Shown: positions 41,079 through 50,476 of the stretch, one piece after another | How positions within the stretch are numbered: the stretch's first letter is position 1 | Layout: each line of letters opens with the position of its first letter | NCBI GenBank assembly: GCA_938049385.1 | Contig: CALIBQ010000010.1 | Coordinates: 1-64,000, forward strand | From: an uncultured Anaerolineae bacterium | Lineage (GTDB): Bacteria; Chloroflexota; Anaerolineae; JACIWP01 | Length of the DNA: 64,000 nucleotides | Direction of reading: 5' to 3' | Made by a program: the position numbers and the translations under genes | Notes under the pieces: generated by a model | The model's input: the letters and a program-made list of their open reading frames with translations, nothing else | Database searches by the model: none | What the model was told of the DNA's origin: nothing

Positions 41079-41250
41079 GACCGAATTCAGGGCTTTTCAA
41101 TACTATAACATTCTGGGCGACCGGAAGTCGCGGCTACAGTTGCGAAGCCCACCTGCATGGGCTATACCAGTCGGCGCCGGCCCACTTCGCAGTCGTTGGT
41201 GCAGTTTCAACTGCCGTTTGTTAGAACATTGAAAAGCCTTGGACCGAATT
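41079..41250. mobile_element. MITE (type B) with perfect 9-bp target-site duplication
   Basis: The element itself is 41088-41241 (154 bp). Its ends are imperfect inverted repeats of about 23 bases beginning CAGGGCTTTTCAATA on the left and CAAGGCTTTTCAATG (read inward) on the right. It is flanked on both sides by GACCGAATT (41079-41087 and 41242-41250), a perfect 9-bp duplication. It has no coding potential and is homologous to the copy at 62681-62835. A full-length transposase partner is not in the window; the 9-bp duplication and the GGGCTTTTTCAAC-type ends resemble DDE-type elements of the IS4/IS5 kind, which is only a suggestion. Confidence 0.88.
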
Positions 41251-41259
41251 TGCAGTATA

Positions 41260-41288
41260 TTGACGGCCAAACCATACGGCCTTATAAT
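41260..41288 (+). promoter_or_regulatory. Promoter of mntA-hepT
   Basis: TTGACG (41260-41265), 17 bases, TATAAT (41283-41288). It lies just 10 bases downstream of the MITE's target-site duplication. Confidence 0.78.
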
Positions 41289-41342
41289 GGGATGCGAGGG
41301 AGCATTGTACGCTGAGGGGATTGTGGGCGCGAGAGGATCACG

Positions 41343-41639
41343 ATGATGAAAGAGCTGGTATTGGATACCGATGAATTGATGGCCTTGTGCCGGCGGTACG
41401 GAGTACGGCGTATCGCTGTCTTTGGCTCTGCCGCACGAGGAGAGACTACGGAAGCCAGCGACATTGACCTCCTGGTAGAATTTTCCCGTCCGATTAGCCT
41501 GCTTCAGATGGTGGCGCTGGAGAGACAGCTCTCCGAAGCCCTGGGACGCAGGGTCGATCTGCTCACCGAGGCCGCCATCAGCCCCTATCTTCGTGATCGG
41601 ATCAAAAAAGACCTCCGGGTGATATATGAAGCGCGATGA
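41343..41639 (+). CDS. mntA: MntA-type nucleotidyltransferase antitoxin
   Basis: A 98-residue minimal nucleotidyltransferase. Gly28-Ser29-x10-Asp40-x-Asp42 gives the exact GSX10DXD motif, and Asp72 in RRVDLL is the third metal ligand. In MntA-HepT modules this enzyme AMPylates a tyrosine of HepT and so neutralises the toxin. All catalytic residues look intact. GAGAGG lies six bases before ATG 41343, and its 3' end overlaps the hepT start by 14 bases. Confidence 0.9.
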   Translation: MMKELVLDTDELMALCRRYGVRRIAVFGSAARGETTEASDIDLLVEFSRPISLLQMVALERQLSEALGRRVDLLTEAAISPYLRDRIKKDLRVIYEAR

Positions 41640-41993
41640 TTCGATTTATCTGCACCATATCCTCGAGGCTGTCCTTAACTCGAGGCTGTCCTTAAAGTGG
41701 AGTCCTATCTGGCAGGCAAGGACGAGGAGGCCTTTCACCGGGAAAATCTTTTACAGGATGGGGTGATCCGCCAAATCGAGATCATTGGTGAGGCCGCTAA
41801 GCACCTATCTGCTGAATTGCGGACAAAATACGGGCACATCCCTTGGCAGGATATTGCGGGGATGCGTGATAAGCTCATTCACGATTACTTTGGCGTAGAC
41901 ATTGGCCAAGTGTGGTTGACAGCGACACAAGATTTGCCGGCCTTGAAATCCGAAATAACAGCGATACTGGCGGAGCTGGAAAGCGGAGTTTGA
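41626..41993 (+). pseudogene. hepT: HepT-type toxin gene, frameshifted by a 17-bp tandem duplication
   Basis: The gene starts at ATG 41626 (MKRDDSIYLHHILEAVL) and then runs into a second copy of the preceding 17 bases, which shifts the frame by two and leads to a stop soon after. Removing one copy restores a continuous 116-residue HepT, the normal length, with the motif Arg75-x4-His80-x-Tyr82 (RDKLIHDYF), the RNase and AMPylation site. The 3' part alone (from GTG 41697, residue 19 onward) keeps this motif but lacks the first helix. As it stands the toxin is probably inactive. See the duplication entry. Confidence 0.88.
41662..41695 (+). repeat. Perfect 17-bp tandem duplication in hepT
   Basis: CTCGAGGCTGTCCTTAA occurs at 41662-41678 and again at 41679-41695 without a mismatch or gap. 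Seventeen is not a multiple of three, so it breaks the frame; loss of one copy by slippage would restore it. Confidence 0.97.
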
Positions 41994-42003
41994 CCATTCC
42001 CTG

Positions 42004-42038
42004 GCCGGCAACTGCCCCAGGCTGCCGGCACTTTTGTC
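42004..42038 (+). terminator. Terminator after the hepT pseudogene
   Basis: GCCGGCA (42004-42010) and TGCCGGC (42023-42029) with ACTTTTGT following. It resembles the terminator after the tRNA genes. Confidence 0.65.
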
Positions 42039-42059
42039 GCTCCGTTCTCCCTAACCCCC

Positions 42060-45056
42060 TCATAACAGCGAGACCGGATCAATGTCCAGCCGCCAGCCGG
42101 CGGGGAGCGGGAATCCTCTGAACACCTCCGACGGCTCGCGCGCCTTCACGATAATTTGCCAGCGGTACGCGCCGCGCACTCGGGCGAAGAAACAAGGCAC
42201 CGGCCCCGACAGCTCCACATCGTGGAAGCCCTGCCGGCGCAGGTAATCCCCCAGCAGGCGGTGCACCCGCTCCGCCTCCGCCTGCGCCCTGCCGGCATCG
42301 CGGTGGGCAAAGCGCAGGACCGCCAGCCGGCAGAAAGGCGGATAGCCCTGTTGCTGTCGAAACGCCAGCTCCTCGCGGTAAAAGCCGGCGAAATCGTGCT
42401 CGGCGGCGCGCTGGATGCTGTAATGCTCAGGCGTATAGGTCTGCACGATGACGCGGCCGCCCAGGATACTGCGGCCGGCGCGGCCGGCCACCTGCACCAG
42501 GAGCTGGAACGTGCGCTCCGCCGCCCGAAAATCGGGCAGATAGAGCGCGGTGTCTGCCAGCACCACCCCCACCAGCGTCACCAGCGGCAGGTCCAGTCCC
42601 TTGGCAATCATCTGGGTGCCGATGAGCACATCGGCCCTGCCGGCGCTGAACTGGTCCAGGATGCGTTCGTGGGCGCCTTTGACGCCGGTCACATCGCGAT
42701 CCCAGCGCAGGGTTCGCACGTCGGGGAACAGCTCCTGCAGGGCGCTCTCGAGACGTTCCGTGCCCATGCCCAGATAGCGGATGCGCCGGCTCCCGCAGGA
42801 AGGGCATTCCGCCGGCGCCGGCATGCGGTGGTTGCAATGATGGCAGATGAGCAGTCGGCTCCCCTCGTGATAGGTCATGGGCACACTGCATCGCGCGCAC
42901 CGCACCACGTAGCCGCAGTCGCGGCAGGAGACGACGGTGGCCATGCCGCGCCGGTTGAGGAAGAGGATGGCCTGCTCGCCCCGCTCCAGCACCTGGCGCA
43001 GGGCTTCCTGGAGCCGCCGGCTGAAGATACTGCGGTTGCCGGCGCGCAGCTCATGGCGCATGTCAATCACCTCGACCTGCGGCAGTTCGATGAGGCAGGC
43101 TTCCTCATATTCCGGGCCGAGGGGATGGGCGCGGGTGCGCTCGGGCGGGATATGCAGGCGCTCCCGCTGTTCGGCGATCTGGCGGGCATGGCCCATGACC
43201 CGCTGGGGCAGTTCCAGCAGGCGAAATTCGCCCTGTAGGGCGCGGTAGTAGCTTTCCAGGCTGGGGGTCGCCGAGCCGAGGATGAGAGGGCAGTTTTCGA
43301 TGGCGGCGCGCTGGAGCGCCACATCGCGGGCGTGGTACGTGGGCATAGGCTCCGCTTTGTAGGCGGCCTCATGCTCTTCGTCCATGATGATGATGCCCAG
43401 GCGAGGCAGGGGCGCAAAGACCGCCGAACGGGGGCCGATGACGATGTCCACCTCGCCGTCGCGGATGCGGCGCCACTGGTCGTAGCGTTCGCCGGCAGAC
43501 AGCTCGCTGTGCAGGGTCGTCACCCGGCCAGGGAAGCGCGCCGAGAAGCGGCGGATGGTCTGCGGCGTCAGCGATATCTCCGGCACCAGGACGATAGCCT
43601 GCCGGCCGGCCTCCAGCACCTTCGCCAGGGCGCGCAGGTATATCTCCGTCTTGCCACTGCCGGTTACACCGTGAAGCAGAAAGACCTCCCGCCGGCCGGC
43701 CTCCAGCACCTCCTCGACCTCGCGCCAGACGCGCTCCTGGTCCGGCGTCAGGCGCGGCGGCTGATCGGGGGACAGCGCCATCCCCGCCATAGGGTCGCGC
43801 CGGCGCTCCTGCTCCTCCATCTGGATCAGGCCGGCCTCCGCCAGTTCCCGCAGGATGCCGGCGTTCGCGCCGGTCTCCGCATACACCGCCCCAACCCAGA
43901 CCGGCTTCCCCTCCCGCGCCAGAAACTCCAGCGCCGGCAGATATTTCCGCAGGCCCCGCAAGTCCAGCAGGGCCTCTTCTGCCGCCTGTGCATCCACCGC
44001 CAGCACCGCGAGCGCCGGCTGTTCGATGATGGTCACCAACCCGCGCTCCGCCAGCCGGCGCAACTGCGGACGCGTCAGCCCGGTGAGCTGACAGGCTTCT
44101 GCGATGGGCAGGGGAGAGGCCGGCTCCGGCCGCTGGAGCAGGGCCTGCATCCCCTTCACCATTTGGGGGCTTCGCAGAGCCGATGTCCAGTCTGCCGGCA
44201 GATGCTCGGCGGGAGCCGGCCGGACCAAGGTTTGCGCCGGCAGGATGCGTACCAGCCCCTTCTGCTCCAGGGAGCGAGCGACCTGAGAGGTACAGCCGGC
44301 CTGCCCGCAGATGGTCTCCAGCTCCGGCAGTGGGTCGGGCGATGCCAGCAGGGCCTGCAGGAAGCGCGCCGGCGCGCTGTTCCGCCCCAGCGAGGAAGAC
44401 AGCAGTGCCTGACGGGGGTTCTGCACCTTGGTGCAAACCATGCGGTCAAACACGGGACGCACGCGCGGCGGCGCGAGCTGAACGCCGGCATAGACCAGCC
44501 CGCGCGAGGCCAGGGATGCGGCCGCCCGCCGCCACTGCGCCTCCGGGATATGCCGGCTCAGCTCCTCACTGCTCAGCTCGCCCTGCTCCCGCAGAATCTC
44601 GGCCAGCCGGCGCTCCGCCGGCCGCAGGTCCGGCGGCAGTTCGTCCGCTCCGGTCCACCGTACCCGGAGGCGGGCGCGCTGCGGCAGGCCAGGGGGGAGC
44701 ATCAACTGCAGGGCGGCAAAGAGGGGCACGAGGTATTCCTGGCTGATCCAGCGCGCCAGGGCGATCTGGGCCGGCGTCACCGCCGGCTGTTCCTCAAGGA
44801 TCGCTGTCAGGTAGCGGGTCTCCGGCACCGGCGACGAATCGGCCAGCGCCACCACGATGCCCTGGGCCGGCCCCTTGCCAAAGGGCACCTGTACCAACTG
44901 CCCAGGCCGCAGACGCCCTTCCCATTCCGTGGGAACTGCGTAATGGAAGGTGCGCTGAAGCCGCTCGCGCACGTCGGTCGGGCTTTCGCCCGCGATCTCC
45001 TGCTTCCGCCCGTAGGGATAGATGGGGACGTTGACCGCTACCTCGGCATAGCGCAT
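42060..45056 (-). CDS. priA: Primosomal protein N' (replication restart helicase PriA)
   Basis: A 998-residue helicase that recognises stalled forks and reloads DnaB. The N-terminal DNA-binding domain (YPYGRKQE..., VQVPFGKGPAQGIVV) is followed by a long central wing, then Walker A GVTGSGKTEIYLRAL, DEEH box IIMDEEHEAAYK, and the eight-cysteine zinc region beginning CRDCGYVVRCARC and ending CPSCGSRRIRYLG. At nearly 1000 residues it is longer than the E. coli protein (732), the extra being in the central domain. AAGGTGA precedes ATG 45056. It is read after the MEMO-family gene. Confidence 0.95.
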   Translation of the reverse strand: MRYAEVAVNVPIYPYGRKQEIAGESPTDVRERLQRTFHYAVPTEWEGRLRPGQLVQVPFGKGPAQGIVVALADSSPVPETRYLTAILEEQPAVTPAQIALARWISQEYLVPLFAALQLMLPPGLPQRARLRVRWTGADELPPDLRPAERRLAEILREQGELSSEELSRHIPEAQWRRAAASLASRGLVYAGVQLAPPRVRPVFDRMVCTKVQNPRQALLSSSLGRNSAPARFLQALLASPDPLPELETICGQAGCTSQVARSLEQKGLVRILPAQTLVRPAPAEHLPADWTSALRSPQMVKGMQALLQRPEPASPLPIAEACQLTGLTRPQLRRLAERGLVTIIEQPALAVLAVDAQAAEEALLDLRGLRKYLPALEFLAREGKPVWVGAVYAETGANAGILRELAEAGLIQMEEQERRRDPMAGMALSPDQPPRLTPDQERVWREVEEVLEAGRREVFLLHGVTGSGKTEIYLRALAKVLEAGRQAIVLVPEISLTPQTIRRFSARFPGRVTTLHSELSAGERYDQWRRIRDGEVDIVIGPRSAVFAPLPRLGIIIMDEEHEAAYKAEPMPTYHARDVALQRAAIENCPLILGSATPSLESYYRALQGEFRLLELPQRVMGHARQIAEQRERLHIPPERTRAHPLGPEYEEACLIELPQVEVIDMRHELRAGNRSIFSRRLQEALRQVLERGEQAILFLNRRGMATVVSCRDCGYVVRCARCSVPMTYHEGSRLLICHHCNHRMPAPAECPSCGSRRIRYLGMGTERLESALQELFPDVRTLRWDRDVTGVKGAHERILDQFSAGRADVLIGTQMIAKGLDLPLVTLVGVVLADTALYLPDFRAAERTFQLLVQVAGRAGRSILGGRVIVQTYTPEHYSIQRAAEHDFAGFYREELAFRQQQGYPPFCRLAVLRFAHRDAGRAQAEAERVHRLLGDYLRRQGFHDVELSGPVPCFFARVRGAYRWQIIVKAREPSEVFRGFPLPAGWRLDIDPVSLL

Positions 45057-45082
45057 GCTGTCACCTTCGCGCCGCCTCCTCG

Positions 45083-45922
45083 TCAGCGCAGGATAACGCC
45101 GGCCGCATAGCCTACCACGCGCGTGAAATCACCGGTCACGTCGCCCGAGTTGGCGTAATGCAGGATGCGCGCTTCTCTAGCGCCCAGGAGCTGGCAGGCG
45201 GTCATCACCGTCATGACCGGGCCGGCGCCGCAGGCTTCCGTCTTCCCTTGGCTCACGGCGTAGGCCATGCCCGGCACATCATAGGCCTCGACATAGCGGA
45301 TGAAGGTCTGGTCCAGCACGCGCGCCGTGCGGTCGTGATAGAAATGGGACAGGTCGGTGCTGGCCACGAACAGGACACCGCCGGCGTCTTTCCCGACCGT
45401 TTCGGCCAGCGCCTGCCCCAAGTCTTGGCAAAAGACGAGGGATTGGTCCGCCAACATAATGGGCACCAGGTGAAATGAGGATAGGATCACCTGCAGGAAA
45501 GGGAGCTGTATCTCCAGCGAGTGCTCGTCATCATCGCGCAGTAAGCCGAGGGGGATGCGGTCCGCCAGCCGGCGCAGGAATCCCACGTCCACGGGAATAT
45601 CTCCCAGGGGCGTGCGGTAGTATTCCACCGCCGTGACCACCGCTTGCGCGCGGGCGATGTAGGCGCGGTGCACGGGGGAGATGACGATGACGCGGTCATA
45701 CTGCCGGCCCTTGACCTGGCGGTAGGCATAGGCCGCCACCTGACCGGAGTACATATAGCCAGCATGAGGCGCAATCAACCCAATGATCTCCCCCGCCAGC
45801 GTCTGCGCCGGCACCCGGGATAGGTAATCCTCGATGGTCCGGCGCAGGGCCGTCGGGGAGCCGGGGTACCAGGTGCCGGCGATGGCCGGCTCACGCACAC
45901 CATGAAACTCCATCACCGCCAT
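45083..45922 (-). CDS. MEMO1-family protein (AmmeMemoRadiSam system protein B)
   Basis: A 279-residue MEMO-family protein. It opens with REPAIAGTWYPGSP and contains GLIAPHAGYMYSGQVAAYAY, VISPVHR, ASTDLSHFY and a C-terminal GAGPVMTVM, all usual for the family (a non-haem iron dioxygenase-like fold). The frame is open upstream to 46084, but ATG 45922 has AGGAGG six bases before it. Its radical SAM and AMMECR1 partners are not adjacent, and function is unproven. It sits between gmk and priA on one strand. Confidence 0.9.
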   Translation of the reverse strand: MAVMEFHGVREPAIAGTWYPGSPTALRRTIEDYLSRVPAQTLAGEIIGLIAPHAGYMYSGQVAAYAYRQVKGRQYDRVIVISPVHRAYIARAQAVVTAVEYYRTPLGDIPVDVGFLRRLADRIPLGLLRDDDEHSLEIQLPFLQVILSSFHLVPIMLADQSLVFCQDLGQALAETVGKDAGGVLFVASTDLSHFYHDRTARVLDQTFIRYVEAYDVPGMAYAVSQGKTEACGAGPVMTVMTACQLLGAREARILHYANSGDVTGDFTRVVGYAAGVILR

Positions 45923-45971
45923 GTTCACCCTCCTGTACTGCGCCCGCACGTGCCGGTGCCGGCGCATGCGG

Positions 45972-46697
45972 TTAAATCTGGAAGCGGCGCTTACGCACCC
46001 GGCACTTCTCGGCGATGATAATAGCTCGGATTTGCTCGACGGTCTCATCCAAGTGGCAGTCGCTGTTGACCACCACGTAGTCAAACTCGTGGATGCGCTC
46101 CATCTCTTGTCTGGCGGTGGCGATGCGGGTCGCCAAGCCCTCGGGGGTCTCGGTCTTGCGCTGTTCCAGCCGGCGCACCAGCTCCTCCTCCGAGGACGGC
46201 ACCAGGAAGATCAGCACCGCATCCGGCATGAGCTTGCGTATCGTGGCCGCGCCCTGCACGTCCAGGCGCATGATCACATCCAGGCCGCTGGCCAGCGCCC
46301 GCCGCACCTGTTCCTTGGGAATGCCCTTGTGCTCGCCGTAGACGATGGCGTGCTCCAGCAGTTCGTCCTGCTCCAGCAGTTCCTGGAACTGCTGGTGGGT
46401 CAGAAAATGGTAGTCCACGCCGTCCACCTCCCCCGGCCGGCGGGGGCGGGTGGTGGCGGTGACCACAAAGTGGAAGGGCAGTCCCAATTCCTTCATGCGC
46501 CGCACAGTGGCGTCCTTGCCGACGCCAGAGGGGCCGGAGATGACCACCACCAGGGGTTGGGGCTGGGCGGCCAGGGCGAATGGATCGTCGGCGGGCGGGT
46601 CCTGCCGGCCCGGCTGAAGGGCGGCCGGCAGAGCGAACTGTTCCTCTCCCTTGCCGACACACGGGGGCCAATCGTTATTCTCCGTTGTCGTTGCCAT
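45972..46697 (-). CDS. gmk: Guanylate kinase
   Basis: A 241-residue enzyme converting GMP + ATP to GDP + ADP. P-loop GPSGVGKDATVRR (Asp at the position where Thr/Ser is common), GMP-binding TATTRPRRPGEVDGVDYHFL, and LDVQGAATIRKLMPDAVLIFL. The first 45 or so residues form a low-complexity extension not found in shorter homologues, so an internal start cannot be excluded. It overlaps remA by 23 bases, the conserved remA-gmk order. Confidence 0.93.
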   Translation of the reverse strand: MATTTENNDWPPCVGKGEEQFALPAALQPGRQDPPADDPFALAAQPQPLVVVISGPSGVGKDATVRRMKELGLPFHFVVTATTRPRRPGEVDGVDYHFLTHQQFQELLEQDELLEHAIVYGEHKGIPKEQVRRALASGLDVIMRLDVQGAATIRKLMPDAVLIFLVPSSEEELVRRLEQRKTETPEGLATRIATARQEMERIHEFDYVVVNSDCHLDETVEQIRAIIIAEKCRVRKRRFQI

Positions 46698-46968
46698 GGG
46701 TCAGCACACCATTGTTGGTAAGTTCACGCAGTCGGCCGGCGATGGTCCCCGGATGCAGAGCTACGAGGGCCACATGGCCGGTGTCCATCAGGATCGCGGT
46801 CCTGGTCCTGCGCCCGCAGGTCAGGTCAATGGCGCGCCCCTCCTCCTTGGCCTGGCGAACCAGCCGGCGCGTCGGCGCGGATTCGGCGGCCAGCACTGCA
46901 ATAATGCGGTGAGCGGCGATGATGCTCCCAAATCCCACATTCACAAATGCCAGTCCGGTTCCGTTCAT
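46675..46968 (-). CDS. remA: RemA/DUF370-family regulatory protein
   Basis: A 97-residue protein of the RemA (YlzA/DUF370) family, a DNA-binding regulator of matrix and osmoprotection genes in Bacillus. FVNVGFGSIIAAHRIIAVLA and RAIDLTCGRRTRTAILMDTGHVAL are the conserved core. It is directly upstream of gmk, as in many bacteria. GGGGGAAAC precedes ATG 46968. Confidence 0.9.
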   Translation of the reverse strand: MNGTGLAFVNVGFGSIIAAHRIIAVLAAESAPTRRLVRQAKEEGRAIDLTCGRRTRTAILMDTGHVALVALHPGTIAGRLRELTNNGVLTHGNDNGE

Positions 46969-47027
46969 GTTTCCCCCACTGCAGACAAGTTTGCGGCGGT
47001 GTACCCCCTTTTGAAGCCAGCATGTTG

Positions 47028-47178
47028 AGAAAGTCGAGATTGTCGTTCATCACAAGTGTTGGTGCATCGCCTGACAGTGCAAACCGGGGACTGCACCTGC
47101 GAAGTCAGCCTGCGCAGGCAGGTTTCGCAATCATAGACAGTGACTTCCGGCGCCCAGCAAATTCCCCAACACTCGCAA
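47028..47178. repeat. Diverged type A MITE-like repeat
   Basis: ATGTTGAGAAAGTCGAGATT and the following GTCGTTCATC match the left half of the repeat at 62876-63074, and the middle has the palindrome-like CTGCGCAGGCAG. The right end (CCCCAACACTCGC) is a diverged inverse of the left end. The rest of the gap between remA and fmdB holds only the fmdB promoter. Confidence 0.6.
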
Positions 47179-47186
47179 GACCGGAT

Positions 47187-47216
47187 TTGCCGCCGGCCCT
47201 GTCCTTTCGGTATAAT
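47187..47216 (+). promoter_or_regulatory. Promoter of the FmdB-like gene
   Basis: TTGCCG (47187-47192), 18 bases, TATAAT (47211-47216). Confidence 0.65.
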
Positions 47217-47254
47217 CCCTATGCAGTACTCTTCGGCGAAAGGAGTCGGTTGCC

Positions 47255-47665
47255 ATGCCCATCTATGAATATATCTGTCATGACTGCCGGCGGCGCGTCA
47301 GCATTTTCTGGCGCACTTTCTCCGAAGCGGAATCCGCTACCCCCCAGTGCCCCCGCTGTCATGGCACACGCCTGACGCGCCTGGTCTCCCGCGTCTCAGT
47401 GGTGCGGTCCGAAGAGAGCCGGCTGGATGACCTGGCCGACCCGAGCAATCTGCCCGACCTGGATGAGAACGACCCCCGCAGTATCGCCCGCTGGATGCGC
47501 AAGATGAGCAGTGAGCTGGGTGAAGACCTAGGCCCTGAGTTTAACGAAGTGATTGACCGGCTGGAAGCCGGCCAAAGCCCCGAAGAAATCGAACAGGCCC
47601 TGCCCGATCTGGGTGCCGGCGCCGATGACTCCGCCGGCCTCTCCGACGGCCTGGACGACCTCTGA
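47255..47665 (+). CDS. FmdB-family zinc-ribbon protein
   Basis: A 136-residue protein with the FmdB/CxxC-CxxC regulatory zinc ribbon at residues 1-45: MPIYEYICHDC, then CPRCHGTRLTRLVSR. The rest is an acidic, helical tail (DLDENDPRSIARWMRKMSSELGEDLG) of unknown role. AAAGGAG precedes ATG 47255. It converges on darA with no spacing between stop codons. Members are of uncertain function. Confidence 0.9.
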   Translation: MPIYEYICHDCRRRVSIFWRTFSEAESATPQCPRCHGTRLTRLVSRVSVVRSEESRLDDLADPSNLPDLDENDPRSIARWMRKMSSELGEDLGPEFNEVIDRLEAGQSPEEIEQALPDLGAGADDSAGLSDGLDDL

Positions 47666-47995
47666 TCAGAAGCGGTAAAACTCGTGTACATCCATGACGA
47701 AGACTGTAGCGCCGCCAACCTGCACCTCCACCGGCGCCGGCATGTACAGCTCGCCGGGTTCCATCACCGGCGGCAGGGGATTCACGAATTGGGTGCGGGT
47801 GTGACAGCTCTCCTTGATGAGCTGAAGCACCTCCGGCACCTTTTCATCTTCCGCGCCCACCAGGATGGTGGCGTTCCCCTCGCGCAGGAACCCGCCGGTC
47901 GTGCTGATGACCGTGGCGCGATATCCGTGCCGCAACAGGGTGTCGATCAAGGCGTTGGAGTCATCTCGGTTGACGATGCTGAGGATAAGCTTCAT
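47666..47995 (-). CDS. darA: Cyclic di-AMP receptor (DarA/PstA, PII-like)
   Basis: A 109-residue PII-like protein of the DUF970/DarA family that binds c-di-AMP in Gram-positive bacteria. MKLILSIVNRDDSNALIDTL, GYRATVISTTGGFLREGNATILVG, and a final VGGATVFVMDVHEFYRF are characteristic. The frame is open to 48040, but ATG 47995 starts the family sequence. It lies downstream of tmk, a conserved neighbour pair. Confidence 0.93.
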   Translation of the reverse strand: MKLILSIVNRDDSNALIDTLLRHGYRATVISTTGGFLREGNATILVGAEDEKVPEVLQLIKESCHTRTQFVNPLPPVMEPGELYMPAPVEVQVGGATVFVMDVHEFYRF

Positions 47996-48064
47996 GATCT
48001 CCAATCCCTCCCATGAATAGGTGATGCCGCCGGCCAACATACTGCCGCCGGCGTCGTGACCGAT

Positions 48065-48712
48065 TCAGCGCGCCGTGCCATGCTGGACCGCCAGCCGGCG
48101 TTCCATCTCCCGCACCACCTGCATGTGGACGGCTTCGATGCTTCCGCGGGCGTCAATCAGCACCCAGCGGGCAGGCTCCGCCGCGATCAACTGCCGGTAT
48201 CCCTCCTGCACCCGCTGGTGATAGGCCAGCTCCCGCTGGTCCAAGCGGTTCCATTCGGCCTTGCCGGCCTGCGCCTTGCGCCGCAGACCTTCTTCCACCG
48301 GGATGTCCAGATAAAACGTGATGTCCGGCGTCAGGCCGGCGGTGGCAAAGGCGGTGATGATGCGCAGGACATTCAGGTCCAGGCCGTGACCGTAGCCCTG
48401 ATAGGCCAGCGTGGAGTCCGCGAAGCGGTCGCACAGGACGATGCCGCCTCGCTGAAGGTGGGGGATAATGACCTCATGCACAATCTGGGCACGGGCGGCG
48501 GAGAAGAGCAGTATCTCCGCCGCCGGCACCATTTCCGTATGCGCAGGATTCAGCAGGATGGCGCGGATCTGTTCGCCAATACGCGTGCCCCCGGGCTCGC
48601 GCGTGGCCAGCACGTCGTAACCCCGGGCGCTCAGCCACTCCGCCAGCAGGCGCACCTGGGTGGTTTTGCCGCACCCTTCTGGCCCCTCAAAGGTCACGAA
48701 CAGCGCCGGCAT
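48065..48712 (-). CDS. tmk: Thymidylate kinase
   Basis: A 215-residue enzyme phosphorylating dTMP to dTDP. FVTFEGPEGCGKTTQVRLL is the P-loop, TREPGGTRIGEQIR the dTMP-binding DR/PGGT motif, and VLCDRFADSTLAYQGYG the DRY-like motif; a lid follows with LRRKAQAG. The ATG at 48712 lies nine bases after the stop of the R3H gene. Confidence 0.96.
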   Translation of the reverse strand: MPALFVTFEGPEGCGKTTQVRLLAEWLSARGYDVLATREPGGTRIGEQIRAILLNPAHTEMVPAAEILLFSAARAQIVHEVIIPHLQRGGIVLCDRFADSTLAYQGYGHGLDLNVLRIITAFATAGLTPDITFYLDIPVEEGLRRKAQAGKAEWNRLDQRELAYHQRVQEGYRQLIAAEPARWVLIDARGSIEAVHMQVVREMERRLAVQHGTAR

Positions 48713-48721
48713 GGCGGCTTC

Positions 48722-50389
<1,668 letters not shown>

Positions 50390-50476
50390 GTATCGTGTGT
50401 GTAATCCTCTTCCTTTGTTTCAATGTAATCCTACATGTATTTTCGCCCAAGAATTGGGCGCTGAATGTACGCCGGC

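Noticed and set aside
43332-45110. A 592-codon plus-strand frame inside priA
   Set aside because: Antisense to an unmistakable PriA with helicase motifs and zinc cysteines; no domain of its own.
47028-47178. A coding gene in the remA-fmdB gap
   Set aside because: Open frames here are short and overlap the dispersed repeat; no family or ribosome site supports them.
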